Shown: positions 45,877 through 57,539 of the stretch, piece after piece
Numbering within the stretch: position 1 is the first letter of the stretch
Layout of the letters: the number at the start of each line of letters is the position of its first letter
Origin: Paguma larvata
Lineage: Eukaryota > Chordata > Mammalia > Carnivora > Viverridae
Assembly (NCBI GenBank): GCA_030068075.1
Contig: CM057826.1
Location: 74,435,312-74,499,311 of the forward strand
Direction of reading: 5' to 3'
DNA: 64,000 nt
Made by a program: the position numbers and the translations under genes
The notes under the pieces: model-generated
What the model was told of the DNA's origin: nothing
The model's input: only the letters and a program-made list of their open reading frames with translations
Databases searched by the model: none

Positions 45877-46134
45877 GAAGCAGATGCACAATGTGCTTGG
45901 GGCAGAAATAGAGCCCATAATTTGAAGTTTTGTGGAGTCAGTTTGACTTTGGTGAATATTAAACTAATACTGTAGCTCCTTGGGAGCCCATAAACAGGAC
46001 CCACAAAGGTTAAAAGTTGAGAATTTCCTTTATCAGCTCAACTCCAAATTATTTACTCTACTGTATTGACTAAGCATAATACCCATTATATTCTTACAGG
46101 AGTATAATACATTCGAATGAAGATCAATTAAGAA

Positions 46135-46215
46135 TTTAGACACTGGAATTTCAGCGCTGGTTTTGCAGCTATAGCCTTTGTGACTTCAGGCAAGTATATG
46201 AAAATTCTCCTAATT
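46135..46215 (+). mobile_element. MIR SINE remnant
   Basis: Sense MIR-like order: 'TTTAGACACTGGAATTTCAG', 'TTTTGCAGCTATAGCCTTTG', 'TGACTTCAGGCAAGTATATG'. The last matches the MIR 'TGACCTTGGGCAAGTTA' core. Confidence 0.5.
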
Positions 46216-47742
46216 CCTTCAACTTTAGTAGAAAGGCATTGAAGCTAAACCATCAATCTCCACTAAGCTCTAAATTTTATGATTATTTTATATTCATTCT
46301 TCCTGTGTTGATAAGCTTTGGACATTTGGTAGTTTTCATTTTAAAGAATGAGAACAGAAAATTCTCACTATTGTAAATTGTCGAAAAATGTATGTCAATA
46401 TAAACACCTGTATAGAGCCCTGAAGTTTAAGCTTCATTAGCTTCGCTGTAAATCTGCCTTGAATAACATCGCTTAAAATGGCTTTGTTGGTGGGTGGGAA
46501 AGAGGAAATGACAGGATACTTAACGGGATTGCCCAGAAATTCTCCTAATCTCCTTTCCTGTCCAAAGAGTTGAGGGGTAGAGAGGTGATCCATGTCTAAT
46601 AGCGACTAAGAAAAAATGAGTTTCTTGCTCTCTAGGAAGGTTTGAAAAGGCTCTTTCAGAGTCATACTAGAGTGTTAAGACATGAGTTGCCTTGGTTTTA
46701 AAGCCAGAGAGCTGAAGTATCAAGATGAAGTATCAAGCACTTATTTATTTTTATTTCTGAATTAAGCAGTCAACAATGCACCTAGTATACTGGAGAAAGC
46801 AAGGATCCCAAAAGCTACTGTAAAAAAATTACATTTTCTAAAGACTATGATATGAGCAATTTGGTGATCAAATAAATGCTAATACAACTAATGGCATGCC
46901 ACATGACAAATGTACTTAACAGCTTGAAAGTTGGGGGATAACATTTACATGTGATTCTAAAAATAAATATATTAAATGTGAAGAAATCAAGGTTAGGTCT
47001 CAGGCTACCCTGCCTTTTCCTCAAACTACCATGAATTTGATCTCACAATAATTCCATCTCACAAAACCTCACTGGATGGAACAGAAACTCTGTATTTTGT
47101 TGCAATCTAAAATATTCTGCAGACTAAAACTCATGGTTTGGGTTGATTTCGCATCTGCCTAATATAAAATTCATTTGTGTTTGTTAAGGAGGATACAGCT
47201 TTCAAGTAACAATGAGGACATATACTACACTGATTAACATCTCTTCGAGACCTAGGAAGATGGGGCTGATTATTTCTCACATGTTGGTCAAGGTCGCTGA
47301 GGAAAAAATAGTATAAAAAGTTAATATTGCAGGAAGACTTGGCATAAAAAATGAAATAATATTTGACATTGAAAAAGATATATTATACCCATAGCCCTGC
47401 CAAACTCAGTATCTACACAAATTATTATCTCTTTTTTAAGTGTCAGTAAGTTATAGTTATGCAAGTTACAGTTCTCTAAGGGCAGCTTTAACTGCTTTCT
47501 GTTACTTAGAAATTTCCTGTTTTACTTCTCTCAGTCAAAATGACCTCAATTTTTACAACGCCATTTCCTTTTATGTCAGAATTGTGTTCCATGGCTAGAA
47601 TTTTCAACTGAATATACCTATTTCTCTTTCTCTCAACAAAATATACATACCAAATGAATATCTTATATATAACCTGATATAATTATGAATATCACTTTTC
47701 ATTTGCTCTTGGATACTGATATTATTTGTACTAAGATTTTAG
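46216..47742. other. Unassigned AT-rich sequence, 1.5 kb
   Basis: No gene or repeat family recognised. A tiny direct repeat GAAGTATCAAGAT/GAAGTATCAAGCA lies at 46,713-46,738. Confidence 0.4.
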
Positions 47743-47746
47743 TGCT

Positions 47747-47942
47747 GGGGCACCTGGGTGGTTAGTCAGGTGAGTGTCCAACTCTTGATTTTGACTCAGG
47801 TCATGACCTCATGGTTCGTGGGATGGAGCCCCAGGTCAGGCCCTGAACTGGGTGTGGAGCCTGATTTGGGATTCTCCCTCCTCTGCCCCTCCATCTCTGT
47901 CTCAAAATAAATAAATAAATGTAAAATATTTTTAAATAAAAT
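47747..47942 (+). mobile_element. CAN-SINE, older subtype
   Basis: Head 'GGCACCTGGGTGGTTAGTCA', 'TTGACTCAGGTCATGACCTC', 'CCCTGAACTGGGTGTGGAGC' and AAAATAAATAAATAAATG. A possible target duplication is AAGATTTTAGTGC (47,733-47,745) and AAAATCTTAGTAC (47,943-47,955). Confidence 0.92.
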
Positions 47943-47955
47943 AAAATCTTAGTAC

Positions 47956-48420
47956 ATGTCTTCACTTTCAGAATTATCAAAGTTTGCTCAGCACAAGAAA
48001 GTTCACTGTGGAGGCAATAATGTTAACTCCTAAAATTCCCAGATTAGCTCTATAGTGAGCTTTTACCTCTAGAATAAAAAAGAAGTATATTATGACCTCT
48101 CCACTTCTATTTACAATTTTATTATCAGCTGTGTGGAAGTTGTCTAAAAAAATTGCTTATCAATTCAGCCCCATTAATTATGATAAAATTATTGATATTG
48201 TTGGAATTATACTGTCGACTCTCCTGAACTCAGTTTCTCTGTGCTTTGGTTATAGTGTGCTTAGAAGTAACTATCCAGAATCCACATTTACACTAGGTGT
48301 TTTAAAACTATTGAAGAACGAAGTAAGTTATATACCTCAGTATTTGCTTAGAATATGGATATCATATGGATAATATATCTGATAAAAAGTAGATCTTTAT
48401 CTGTACAAATTTAATGGTTG
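47956..48420. other. Unassigned AT-rich sequence
   Basis: Contains a 93-codon plus-strand open frame (48,092-48,373), Leu/Ser/Ile-rich, without a recognisable domain. It is treated as chance. Confidence 0.4.
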
Positions 48421-49080
48421 GAGTTTAGGGAGTATGGTGGCAGCAGTGGCAGCACAGATTTTGGTCTTTCCAAAATATAACTACATGAGGAACCCAAAAT
48501 CATTTGGACAACATATCCAAAAACGAATGAAATTGCCTTTGCAAACTCCAAGATGTGAGCGGGTGGTCAACCATGAGAGCAGGTAGGAATGGAGAGCCTT
48601 CAGATAATGTTGCAAAATAAACAACTGTTAAAAGAAGGTCTGGGTGGGAAGTGTCTCAGTCTACATGCCAGTTGTGAGAAAATTTTGACCTGGCCAATGA
48701 GCTGCCCAGTGATGGAGTCCTGAAGTAGGCAGAAGTCAAATGAATCTAGGACTCCACATCAGGCTTAGTCTTTGGCTGGATGCAGTCTGGAAAAAGCAGG
48801 CCTTACAGCCCAAAAGAGACAAGCCTTGGTCTGATGTGACAGAACACATAGGGTTATGGGTGAAGGCTGAGAGTCAGCTATGCTCACCAAGAAATGCTTC
48901 CAAAGAGATCTGAGCAGAGCACCTTAATGGCTATAGCAGCCTATCCATTGCAACTCATACATGCACTTTTCTAAGCTCTTGTATGGCTCTCTGGGGCCTC
49001 TTTCTGAGGAAAGTTACTGACTCCTTTTTTCCACTATTGTAATTGAGGCCACAACTGGGTAGGAATTCCAAGATAGCCTT
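48421..49080 (+). other. Possible ancient LINE 5'UTR-like sequence
   Basis: The stretch is less AT-rich than its surroundings and begins 'GGGAGTATGGTGGCAGCAGT'. It has 'GAGAGTCAGCTATGCTCACC' and 'GATCTGAGCAGAGCACCTTA' phrases reminiscent of ancient L1 5'UTRs. The family could not be fixed; it could equally be another old repeat. Confidence 0.3.
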
Positions 49081-50240
49081 TTAAAAAGATAGATATGCTT
49101 CAGATTTTGGAATTTAATATAATTTAATTCTTAGAACACTCACACTAGGTATTGAGTAGCCATCTTGTGACCATAAGGTAAACAGTGATAAGAATGCAGA
49201 AAATACATGAGGGAAAAAGAGGGCATTGTAGAAATTAAAAAGTATATCTGTTGAAGCTACACACAGAAGTTCCAGTCTTCATGATTCCAAATTTCAGAAT
49301 CTTTAAGATAAAAATATAATTAATAGAAAATCAAAAGTTCAAACTACGCTAAGCGAAAATTGAATTCAAGCATATCCCCAAAACTATGTTATAATTCTGC
49401 AAACTATAAGATTATAAGATAGAAAATACAAAATAGAATTTGAATTATAGAGGATAAAAAAAATGGTCCATTGGGCTTCTAATAATAATTTCAGAAACTT
49501 ACAGACAATTGAAAAAATATACCATTTAACAAGATGATACCAATGATTTTTCAGAACTAACTTAATGTGTTATCCAACTAAATAACAACAAAACTATAAC
49601 GGGCTCCAAACAGGGGTCAAGAGCTAATTTCTACTAAGACACACAGAATCAAAATGACTGATTTAGCAAATGAAAAAGATGTTGCTGAAAAATAACATCT
49701 AGTGAAAAGATTACCTATGACAGAGTAACATACTGATCACAGAGAGCAAAAATGTGTTATTGAAATAAAATCTTAAAAGTGATGAAGGGAAAGTACTATG
49801 AAAATTATGAATATGTTTATTCCACCTGTGCTATTATTAAATAATGTAAGTAAAATTAAAAGTTTTAGATATAATGAAAGCCAGATATTTGCCATCCATC
49901 TCAGCAAGCAGGAAAGGAGACCCAGAGAGATAGAGAAGGGGGTATAAGTAAAGAAAATGGTGAAATCTATGGAGATACACATACATGTAACCACTCTGTA
50001 TACATATTGACAATAACTCAGTGTGGGGTGATGAAAAACAAAGTTTAAAAATGCATCAGTTTAAGTCTTTGAAAATGCTCTTTTCTAGTACTACAAGAGA
50101 ATGAAGATGTCTACATCCTCTGAAGATTGTTTTAATAACTAAAATCATCTTTGAAAGTCTGTCAAATTGACAGAAGCAAAAAAAGAAATGAATAGAATAA
50201 AGAACACATATTTTGGAATAGATCTCAGCATATGGATATT
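49081..50240. other. Unassigned AT-rich sequence
   Basis: Purine-rich on the plus strand, as in old L1 coding strands, but no motif was firmly placed. Confidence 0.35.
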
Positions 50241-50249
50241 TTAGACCAG

Positions 50250-50398
50250 GTATTTCTTTGTTGGGCGGGGTCGTTCTATGCACTGTAGGGTGTTTAGCAG
50301 CATCCCTAGATGTACCCCGCTGATGCTAGTAGCACCCCTCAGTCTGCTGTCACTGCTAGGGCAACCAAAAAATAGCCTTATTTGAGAACCCATCATCT
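50250..50398. mobile_element. MER5A-like hAT-Charlie DNA transposon
   Basis: Strong match in order to MER5A: 'CACTGTAGGGTGTTTAGCAG', 'CATCCCTAGATGTACCCC', 'GATGCTAGTAGCACCCCTC', 'AGGGCAACCAAAAAATAGCC', and a final 'TTTGAGAACCCATC' corresponding to the 'TTGAGAACCACTG' terminus. Non-autonomous; no transposase. Confidence 0.75.
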
Positions 50399-50399
50399 A

Positions 50400-51300
50400 A
50401 AATAAGGCTGAAGTGGAGAAAAAGAAAATATGCTCAATAGAAAATAGAGTGTGCATGATAACAATTTCACATGTATTAGTGATCATAATGTAAAGTTTAA
50501 AAATCACTTGTGTTTTTAAAATCACAGCAATACACTGTTTCAAAAAGTCTTACCTCAATCATGATGATTCAGAAGGGCAGAAAATCAATGGGCCAAACAA
50601 AATCGTAGACAGATCTATTAATGAAAAGCAAAATAATATTATGGGAATTTAAACAGAGTAGTATAGAAATAAAGGACAGTATGTAAAATATTATTATTCA
50701 TCAAGATATAAAAAGCATATACTGTTACATACCTTTTACAATAGACTAAAAATTATAATACCTGAGTGTTAGAATTCAAGTAATAAGAGTGTATTTAATA
50801 TCAATTTTTCTCAAAATGAATCAGCCAGGAGAAAAGTACTAAGAATGCTGATTAAACAGCAGTTTATATACAGAATATAAATTAATATTCTACATATTAT
50901 AAATGTTACATATTTTATAGCACAAAATACAAAATGTACACCCATGTATCTATATATATCAACAAATATGCATTCTATATGCTGACATAAATAGATCTCA
51001 ACATGTTAGGAATAACCCCACAATCACTACCAAACACAACCCTTTTCCAAAATGAGATCATGTTGTGGGTCACAGAAAGCCAAATTTGTAAGAAATGCTA
51101 AGAACAATAGTAGTCACCACCATACAAATCATCTTCTTTAAAAGGAATATAATTCAGTTAAAAATCACTGATTTTAAAAAGCCCCTTCACCATCCTGTTA
51201 CATTTTGGGAACTTAAAAATAAATACATCTAAAAAGTTCTTCCAGTTAAACCAAAATCACAATAGGAATTACAAAATAATTGGAGATACGAAAAATAAAA
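50400..51300 (+). mobile_element. Ancient LINE-1 ORF2 fragment
   Basis: Best-supported parts are 'GAGATCATGTTGTGGGTCAC' (antigenic order of the endonuclease end) and 'AATCACAATAGGAATTACAA' with 'ATAATTGGAGATACGAAAAA' at 51,240-51,295, which follow the ancient L1 ORF2 order. 50,400-50,980 is weaker. Confidence 0.5.
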
Positions 51301-51925
51301 GTAAGAGCATATTTCTTCCCCTAAACCCTCTACTTCTATCTTCATGGTTGAGGAAGAGACCCGCAGATCAGTGTAACACCCAGCTTCCTCGTTAGTCATT
51401 CAGTCCATCAAAAGCCAGCAAAAGAAAGCACACTGACTCAGAACTAGAGTAGCTTTTCCTCTAGGGGAGCAGCCAAAACCCTCTTATAAAACAAATGGGA
51501 TTAAGCCCGATTCTCCTAGGAACTTTTAGCCTTCCGGATGGGCCTGAGCACTGGGCCAACACCTCACTTTCCCTTGGGCCTCTACCTACCCAATGAAGAA
51601 GAGAAAACCAGAAACTCCCTGGGTCATCTCCCGTATTCCTCAAACCCTTGCTAACACTATGTGCAAAAACCCACTGGGACTCATCTCATTATGCCTTTGC
51701 TTATATCAGTTACCAAGAAACTTCCTAAACTGCCAGGTTATCTTTCTGCTTTTACACCTGAATCCAGTAAAGATCTATACGTCTCTATTATTTCTCTTTT
51801 TGCAGAGTTGGATGCTGAATCAACTGCACTCCCATATTCTTTTATTTCCAAAGTAACATTTAAAACATATTCTCACCTTTTTAGTAGCCATTTTCAAATA
51901 TAATCCCCAATAATTCTCACCTATT
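51301..51925. other. Unassigned sequence, slightly GC-richer
   Basis: 51,450-51,600 is C/G-richer with several short open frames (60-87 codons) on both strands. None shows a recognisable motif or splice context that I could support. Confidence 0.4.
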
Positions 51926-52200
51926 GATATTCACACTTTTGTGTAGTCCTCTCCCACAATGTGGGAAGTGGTAAAAGTGTGACTTTCAAAGGAGGTCATA
52001 AAAGACATTGAAGCCTCTTCCTTTTTTTCTCTTGAATCACTTGCTGTGAATCTGGCTGTCATGTCCTGAGGATCTATAGAGCAGCTCTACAGACCAGTCC
52101 ACAAGTCCACATTTTGAGTAACTGAGATTTTCTTCCACCCACCAGGATCAACTTGCCAGTCATATGAGTGAGCAATTTTAGAATTAAATCTTGCAGGTCC
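51926..52200 (+). mobile_element. Ancient LTR- or MER-type repeat, family unresolved
   Basis: The order 'TGTAGTCCTCTCCCACAATG', 'TGTGACTTTCAAAGGAGGTC', 'CATAAAAGACATTGAAGCCT', 'CTTGAATCACTTGCTGTGAA' and 'CATATGAGTGAGCAATTTTA' recalls a widespread ancient mammalian interspersed repeat. I could not fix the family name. Confidence 0.4.
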
Positions 52201-52599
52201 AATAAAAATCTCTGAAGAAATTCTACTCCGAAATGCCTGGCCAGCTCTAATAAATATTTGCTGTGTGTTTATGGTCCTAAATTTTCATTTAATTGGTTGT
52301 ACAGCAAAATTTAATACAGTCATTTTTCCTAAAATCTCCAGCGCTGTATCTCAGGTCCACAAGCCGTATTAACCACCGCGTCTCAGTACCATCATCATGT
52401 GCTGGCCCTGGGCCCTCACCCTTCATTTTGTAATGATTTTAGCTACTGTCTCACTGTTCCTCTCTTACATGTCACTTTGACAGTGATTCTTGGAAGTTTC
52501 AATGTATACAGAGATAATCCTTCCTATTTTCAAGCCACTCTTTCTTTAAGCTTTGCTCCAATTATTTTGTCCATATCCTTACTTTAGCCACTTATTTCC

Positions 52600-54055
52600 A
52601 TAGTTATGCCAAAAGTTTACAATTGTCGATTACTGTAATTTCTCTATAGTTTCAATTTCACGTCTCCTAATCTGTGGCCACCAGCTCCTCTCTAACTCAG
52701 TATAGTCAATGCCCACAATTCTTTAACCTTTTTAAAATCTATAATCCATGACTCCCCCTGAGGTCCCCCATTCTTCAGTCTTTCAATGGGTCTAAGCTCT
52801 GACTTGTACTAGAGTACCACATGCACACAAAACTCCTTGTGAAGGTCAGTGATGATATCTCAGTGCTTAATCCAAATGGTAATTTTTTGCATTTACTCAC
52901 CTCGCATTTCAAACTTTCCGCGGCCTTTGGTACAACCGATAGCTCCTTCTTTGATGACTTTATTTATTTTATTTCATTTTAATTTCAAAACACCAGATTC
53001 TCTTTGTATTCTTCTTGTCTTACTAGTTGTTTTCTTTAAGTCTTTGTTCGGTGGTTACTTCTCTTTTACCCGAACTTACCTAAATTCTTTAGGGTTCTGC
53101 CTTTGTTACTCTTTTCTTTCTATGTTGTGTTCTTTGGAGGTAGCATCCATTCTAATGATTTTAATAACATCTCTAAGTTGACAAATTCCAAATTTATTTC
53201 TCCATCATAAACCTCTCTTGAACTCTGAAAAATCCCAGCTACCTACTCCATATTTCAAGTTATAAGACTACAACTTTTCTCATACTCAACACATTAAAAA
53301 AATAGATTCAAAATATTTTCTTTCTCTGCATACAGATCACCTCCAATGATAGCTCATCACCTGTCCATTTGGCAAATATTGTGGAATCATAAGTGTGTAC
53401 TCTTTTCCTCTGTCACACCACATCCTGCCCATTAGCACACCCTAGATTCTCCACTTTGAAAATATATACAAGTGATGTCCAATCTCATTATTGCTACCAG
53501 CTATTCACAGACACTATTTTCTCTCAAAATATCTCTAATTCTTCCCTGTGTCCCTTTAATGTGTACTTAACAACAGCCAGATTTATGATCTATTTTTGTA
53601 AGTCTCGGCTAATTTCTTGGCTAACTCTTCTTTCTTCAGCTTTTGTTTAAATGTCACCTGTTGAGGGAGGCACGCGCTACCTTTCTGTCTGGGCAAAGAG
53701 AGGGATACACAGAATCTGAAGCAGACTCCAGGCTGTCAGCACAGAGCCCAATGCGGGGCTTGAACACATGAGTGTGAGATCATGACCTGAGCCGAAGTCA
53801 GACGCTCAACCGACAGCCACCCAGTTGCCCCTCACTCTTCACTTTCTAACATAATTATGCAATTTTCTTTTTTATATTCTTTTTACTTTTTATTCTTTCC
53901 ACCACCCCACCACTGAAAAAATACTGTGAGCTCCTTAGGGGAAAGGGCCTCATCTGTTTCTGTTTTTTAATATCGACATAGCCCAAGTATCTAAAATAGC
54001 TACTATCAAAAATTAGACAATACATAAATATCTTAAGTAGGTTAATAGAGTGTTG
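52600..54055 (+). mobile_element. Ancient L2 LINE, reverse-transcriptase region to 3'UTR
   Basis: 52,840-53,340 is co-linear with the L2 RT coding strand: 'GTGAAGGTCAGTGATGATAT', 'TTAATCCAAATGGTAATTTT', 'TTTAGGGTTCTGCCTTTGTT', 'TAACATCTCTAAGTTGACAA', and 'GAAAAATCCCAGCTACCTAC'. The 3'UTR follows: 'TTTGTTTAAATGTCACCTGT' (53,643-53,662), then after a nested SINE 'ACTGTGAGCTCCTTAGGGGA' (53,923-53,942). Many stops and indels mean no coding capacity. It may start as early as 52,380. Confidence 0.65.
53688..53832 (-). mobile_element. CAN-SINE nested in L2, tail-truncated
   Basis: It starts mid-body at 'CAAAGAGAGGGATACACAGA', then 'CCAATGCGGGGCTTGAACAC', 'GAGATCATGACCTGAGCCGA' and the complementary head 'CAGCCACCCAGTTGCCCC'. 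The A-tail and CT-rich portion are missing. Confidence 0.88.
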
Positions 54056-54537
54056 CAAGTCAAACTGAAGGATGCTGGTAACTATTTAGAATGTATTCTT
54101 GCTATGGAAATATGTGTAACAGAAGCTGTTGAAAGACTGAAAATATGTTAAGCATTAAAATAAGTAATCCATAAAAGAGGAAAACTGAGTAAAAATGCAG
54201 AAATCATTGTAATAGAATAAAAACTATTTTTCTCAAATATTAAAAAATAGGTAAACTTTTTATAGTAAAAATCTCTAAAATCACATTTTCAGATGTAATG
54301 TTAGGAAAAAATAAAAACATAGAAATAAAATATAAATGACAAATAAGAGAAATACTGTGAATAATACTATACCATCAGCTTTTTGAAAATGAGGTGAGAC
54401 AGATATTATCAAAATATTAACTTATTGAACAAGAAAACCTAACTATACCAAAAGATAAAATGGAATTAACACATGATCCTAAACCTATGACAAACAACAA
54501 AAAAGCTAACTCAGATGATTGAAAAGCTGAATTTTCT

Positions 54538-54698
54538 TCCTTTCTTTCTTTTTTTTTAAGTTTACTTATTTATCCTGAGAGAGCGAGCGGGCACAAGTGA
54601 GGATTTGATGAGGGGCTCGAACTCACAAACTGTGAGATCATGACCTGAACTGAAATTGAGAGTTCTGTGCCCAACCAACTGAGCTCCCCAGGTGCCTC
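54538..54698 (-). mobile_element. CAN-SINE, minus strand, internally shortened
   Basis: T-rich tail 'AAGTTTACTTATTTATCCTG', 'GAGGGGCTCGAACTCACAAA' and the complementary head 'AACTGAGCTCCCCAGGTGCC'. Target duplication AAAAGCTGAATTTTCT (54,522-54,537) and AAAATGCTGAATTTTCT (54,699-54,715). Confidence 0.92.
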
Positions 54699-54861
54699 AA
54701 AATGCTGAATTTTCTAAATCCTTCTGAAAACAAGTACCCTTGTAAATCACAATAGAGATAGAAATAAAAATACCCAAGTCATTTTTTGAGACTGATAGGA
54801 CTATCATAAACTACTAGCATGCAATAGAAGAAAAAATAGAGGGTTCATTTAAAACTACTGA

Positions 54862-55050
54862 TTATATATATATAATATATATATTATATATATAATATTA
54901 TAGGACCCCCTAATTATATATTAGGGGAAAATATATATATTAGGGGAAAATCAGCATTTAAAAAGAATATATATATAATATATATTATATATATTAATAT
55001 TATTATATAATTATATTAGCCAATATTATATATATATATACACACATATA
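54862..55050. repeat. TA-rich simple/palindromic repeat with duplicated flank
   Basis: Runs of TATATA interrupted by 'TATTAGGGGAAAATATATAT'. The phrase GGGGAAAATCAGCATTTAAAAA (54,944-54,965) recurs after the TA run as GGGGGAAAAAATCCAGCATTTAAAAA (55,055-55,080), so the tract and part of its flank were duplicated. Confidence 0.8.
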
Positions 55051-55440
55051 TATTGGGGGAAAAAATCCAGCATTTAAAAATAAGCAGTCTACTCCAAGGA
55101 GAGGACATTTCAGAAATGCAGGAATGCTTCAATGTTAAGGGAAAAAAAAGTTCATCAGGAAAACTTTTATTTAATCAGTAAATAATTAGAAAAAGTTCAT
55201 CATTCATTCATGATAGAAATGTTTAAGAAACTAAAAATGGAAAGGAAGATCTCAGCTTCCCCCCAAAAAATGTCAAAACCTTTAACAAATATAGTATCTA
55301 ATTTAGAAATTTTAAAAGATAATTCATTGATTAATGTCCAAGTCAGGACAAGCATACTACCTCCTGAGAAACTCCTGCATGTGACTAAAAATATAACCAT
55401 ATAAATATACATCCATAAGGGAACAAATGACTAGTATATG

Positions 55441-56160
55441 ACACAGGAAGAAAGATGTATGTACTTGATAAAATAAATCTGTACACAATATCATGGATAG
55501 ATTCTAAAAGCATAATGGTAGCAAAAATATCTAAAACACATATATAATCAATATTATTATATTGATTATCAATATTAAATCAATAAAATTACATAAAAGG
55601 CCTTTATTCACATTGACTGTTACCCACCATTTGTTACATCATTAACAATATATACGCTTTTGCTTTTTCTTTTAAAAGATATTTATTTAGAAATAGTTTA
55701 CGTTAGGACTTAGTGCCCTGCTTTTTCTTTGAGTGTGAGTCCACCGTATATGTCCACATAGGTTTCTTTTCTGCTGTATAATACACAGCACTATGGACAA
55801 TGTCCAACTGATTTTCTTTACAGCAAGAATTTAAAAACATCTCCATATCCAAGTATAAGATGCTTCTAGATTTGCATATGTTCCTCCAAATTTATGAAGT
55901 TGCCTTTCTTGTGCTAAACTTTTTAGGAGGGGAACTTTTCAAAACATGAAATCCATTTGTAGAAAAAATGTATTATGTGTGTCACCTGCTTTGTATAATA
56001 ATTAAGTTGAATAAATTCACATGAAGTATATATGGCATAAATAAATTTAGGATAAAAATGTCAAAGCTTTGTTAAACCTACAATCCACTTGGTGAATGAA
56101 CTAGCATTAGCAGGGAGTATATTATGAACTGTAAGCTTGCAGTATTCTGTGGAAATCATG
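55441..56160. other. Unassigned AT-rich sequence
   Basis: No gene or repeat family recognised up to the hairpin at 56,165. The remaining part to 56,570 is also unassigned. Confidence 0.4.
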
Positions 56161-56164
56161 TATT

Positions 56165-56219
56165 TCACTGATGTAAGGAAAACTATTTGCTAAAAATCAG
56201 CAAATAGTTTCATCAGTGA
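56165..56219. repeat. 21-bp hairpin with 6-nt bulge
   Basis: Left arm TCACTGATG (56,165-56,173), bulge TAAGGA, AAACTATTTGCT (56,180-56,191); loop AAAAATC; right arm AGCAAATAGTTT (56,199-56,210) directly followed by CATCAGTGA (56,211-56,219). All 21 pairs are perfect. Confidence 0.9.
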
Positions 56220-56582
56220 CCAATTAATAGAGCTTCTGCTATATGCTGCTGATGGATACATACAAAATTAGCAAAAATATACATACATAAACTGCATAGA
56301 TACAAAAAAATTCAGGTGAATGCTTGCTTCTTTAGAAAGCAATTAATGTGGTTAAGGAGAAGAAGAGAGAGAAAATTCCTGTGTTACTAATACTTGGCTC
56401 CCTCAAAGAATAATTAAATTATAAAGCAAAAAACCAAAAAGTCAATATTTTAAAATTACAGTTAGTGAGAACATGGATTTCATTTTATGTCTATGTATTT
56501 AAGTTTTACCAAAAAGAAAAACAAAGGAAAATCACCTATGATCTTACCATTTTAGGAGTAAATATGATTAAAATATTAGATT

Positions 56583-56735
56583 GGGACACATAAGTGACTC
56601 AGTAGGTTGAGCATCCAACTCATGATTTCAACTCAGATCATGATTCCAGGGTAGTGGGATCGAGCTCATCATGGGGCTCTATGCTGAGCATGGAGCCTTT
56701 TTGGGATTTTCTCTCTCTCCTTCTGCCCCTCCTCA

Positions 56736-56776
<41 letters not shown>

Positions 56777-56810
56777 ACAAAACAAAAAAAAAACAAAAAA
56801 CAAAAAACCA

Positions 56811-56849
<39 letters not shown>

Positions 56850-56869
56850 TATACACATTAGATATATAT
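56583..56869 (+). mobile_element. CAN-SINE with expanded CT and TA tracts
   Basis: Diverged head 'GGGACACATAAGTGACTCAG', body 'ATGGGGCTCTATGCTGAGCA'. It continues into (CT)16 (56,741-56,773), an A/C-rich tail and (TA)n (56,812-56,852). Everything lies within one target duplication AATATTAGATT (56,572-56,582 and 56,870-56,880), so the microsatellites grew inside the insertion. Confidence 0.92.
56741..56869. repeat. Compound microsatellite (CT)n-(A/C)n-(TA)n
   Basis: CT run, then an AAACAAAACAAAAA-type stretch, then TATATA with one GT interruption. Confidence 0.9.
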
Positions 56870-56880
56870 AATATTAGATT

Positions 56881-57539
56881 ATATTTCTTTTAGGTAAAAG
56901 TTTAAATAAATATAAATAATAATTATTCACAATTTGTGCTAAATAGATTAGATTTTCTCTTTCCCTCGCAGATCAGTGAAACCTAATTAAAATCTTACTT
57001 GTTACCAGCTCAAGAAAGTTTAATTTAAAGCTGAAATGACATATTAACAGAAACCAAATTCTACTTTCTTATGACTGACAGTATGCAAAAAGAATCTTGG
57101 GAAAGCCATGGCTGAACACAATCATTTAGAAGTCAAAACTCAGATGCCATCTCTGTAGGGAGGGGCAGCAAACTTTACAGAGTTCACATCGCCTGTCCAG
57201 GCATCTATAAAAACGACTCCCAAAATATTTAAGGAGATATTTTTTTAACACCTCACTAACCCTTTACACTTTCTGCATACAAGAGTGCAAACCATCACAA
57301 AGAGCCCATTCTAATGCCTGTTACTACAGCAACGATTTCTAGTTTTCACTAATTATACTTAGGAAGATCACAATTTTATTTAGGCTCATAATATTGTGAG
57401 TAACAAAAATGATTATAGAGCCTATGCTTCAAGTGAGGACTTTCCATGTAGTGTGGATTATTACGGCATTTGATAGCTCCTTTATTAGCTTAAACCACCA
57501 TGAACTACCACAGTTTATTCAAATTTTTTTCTACATATG
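56881..57539. other. Unassigned AT-rich sequence
   Basis: No gene or repeat family recognised. Confidence 0.4.

Larger units (their letters stand above)
54400..55440 (+). mobile_element. Ancient LINE-1 ORF2 (RT region) fragment
   Basis: Best support is at 55,100-55,330: 'TTCAGAAATGCAGGAATGCT', 'CATTCATTCATGATAGAAAT' and 'AGAAACTAAAAATGGAAAGG', the order of the ancient L1 RT stretch around the YADD-preceding segment. It is interrupted by a SINE (54,538-54,698) and a TA tract (54,862-55,050). Confidence 0.5.
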
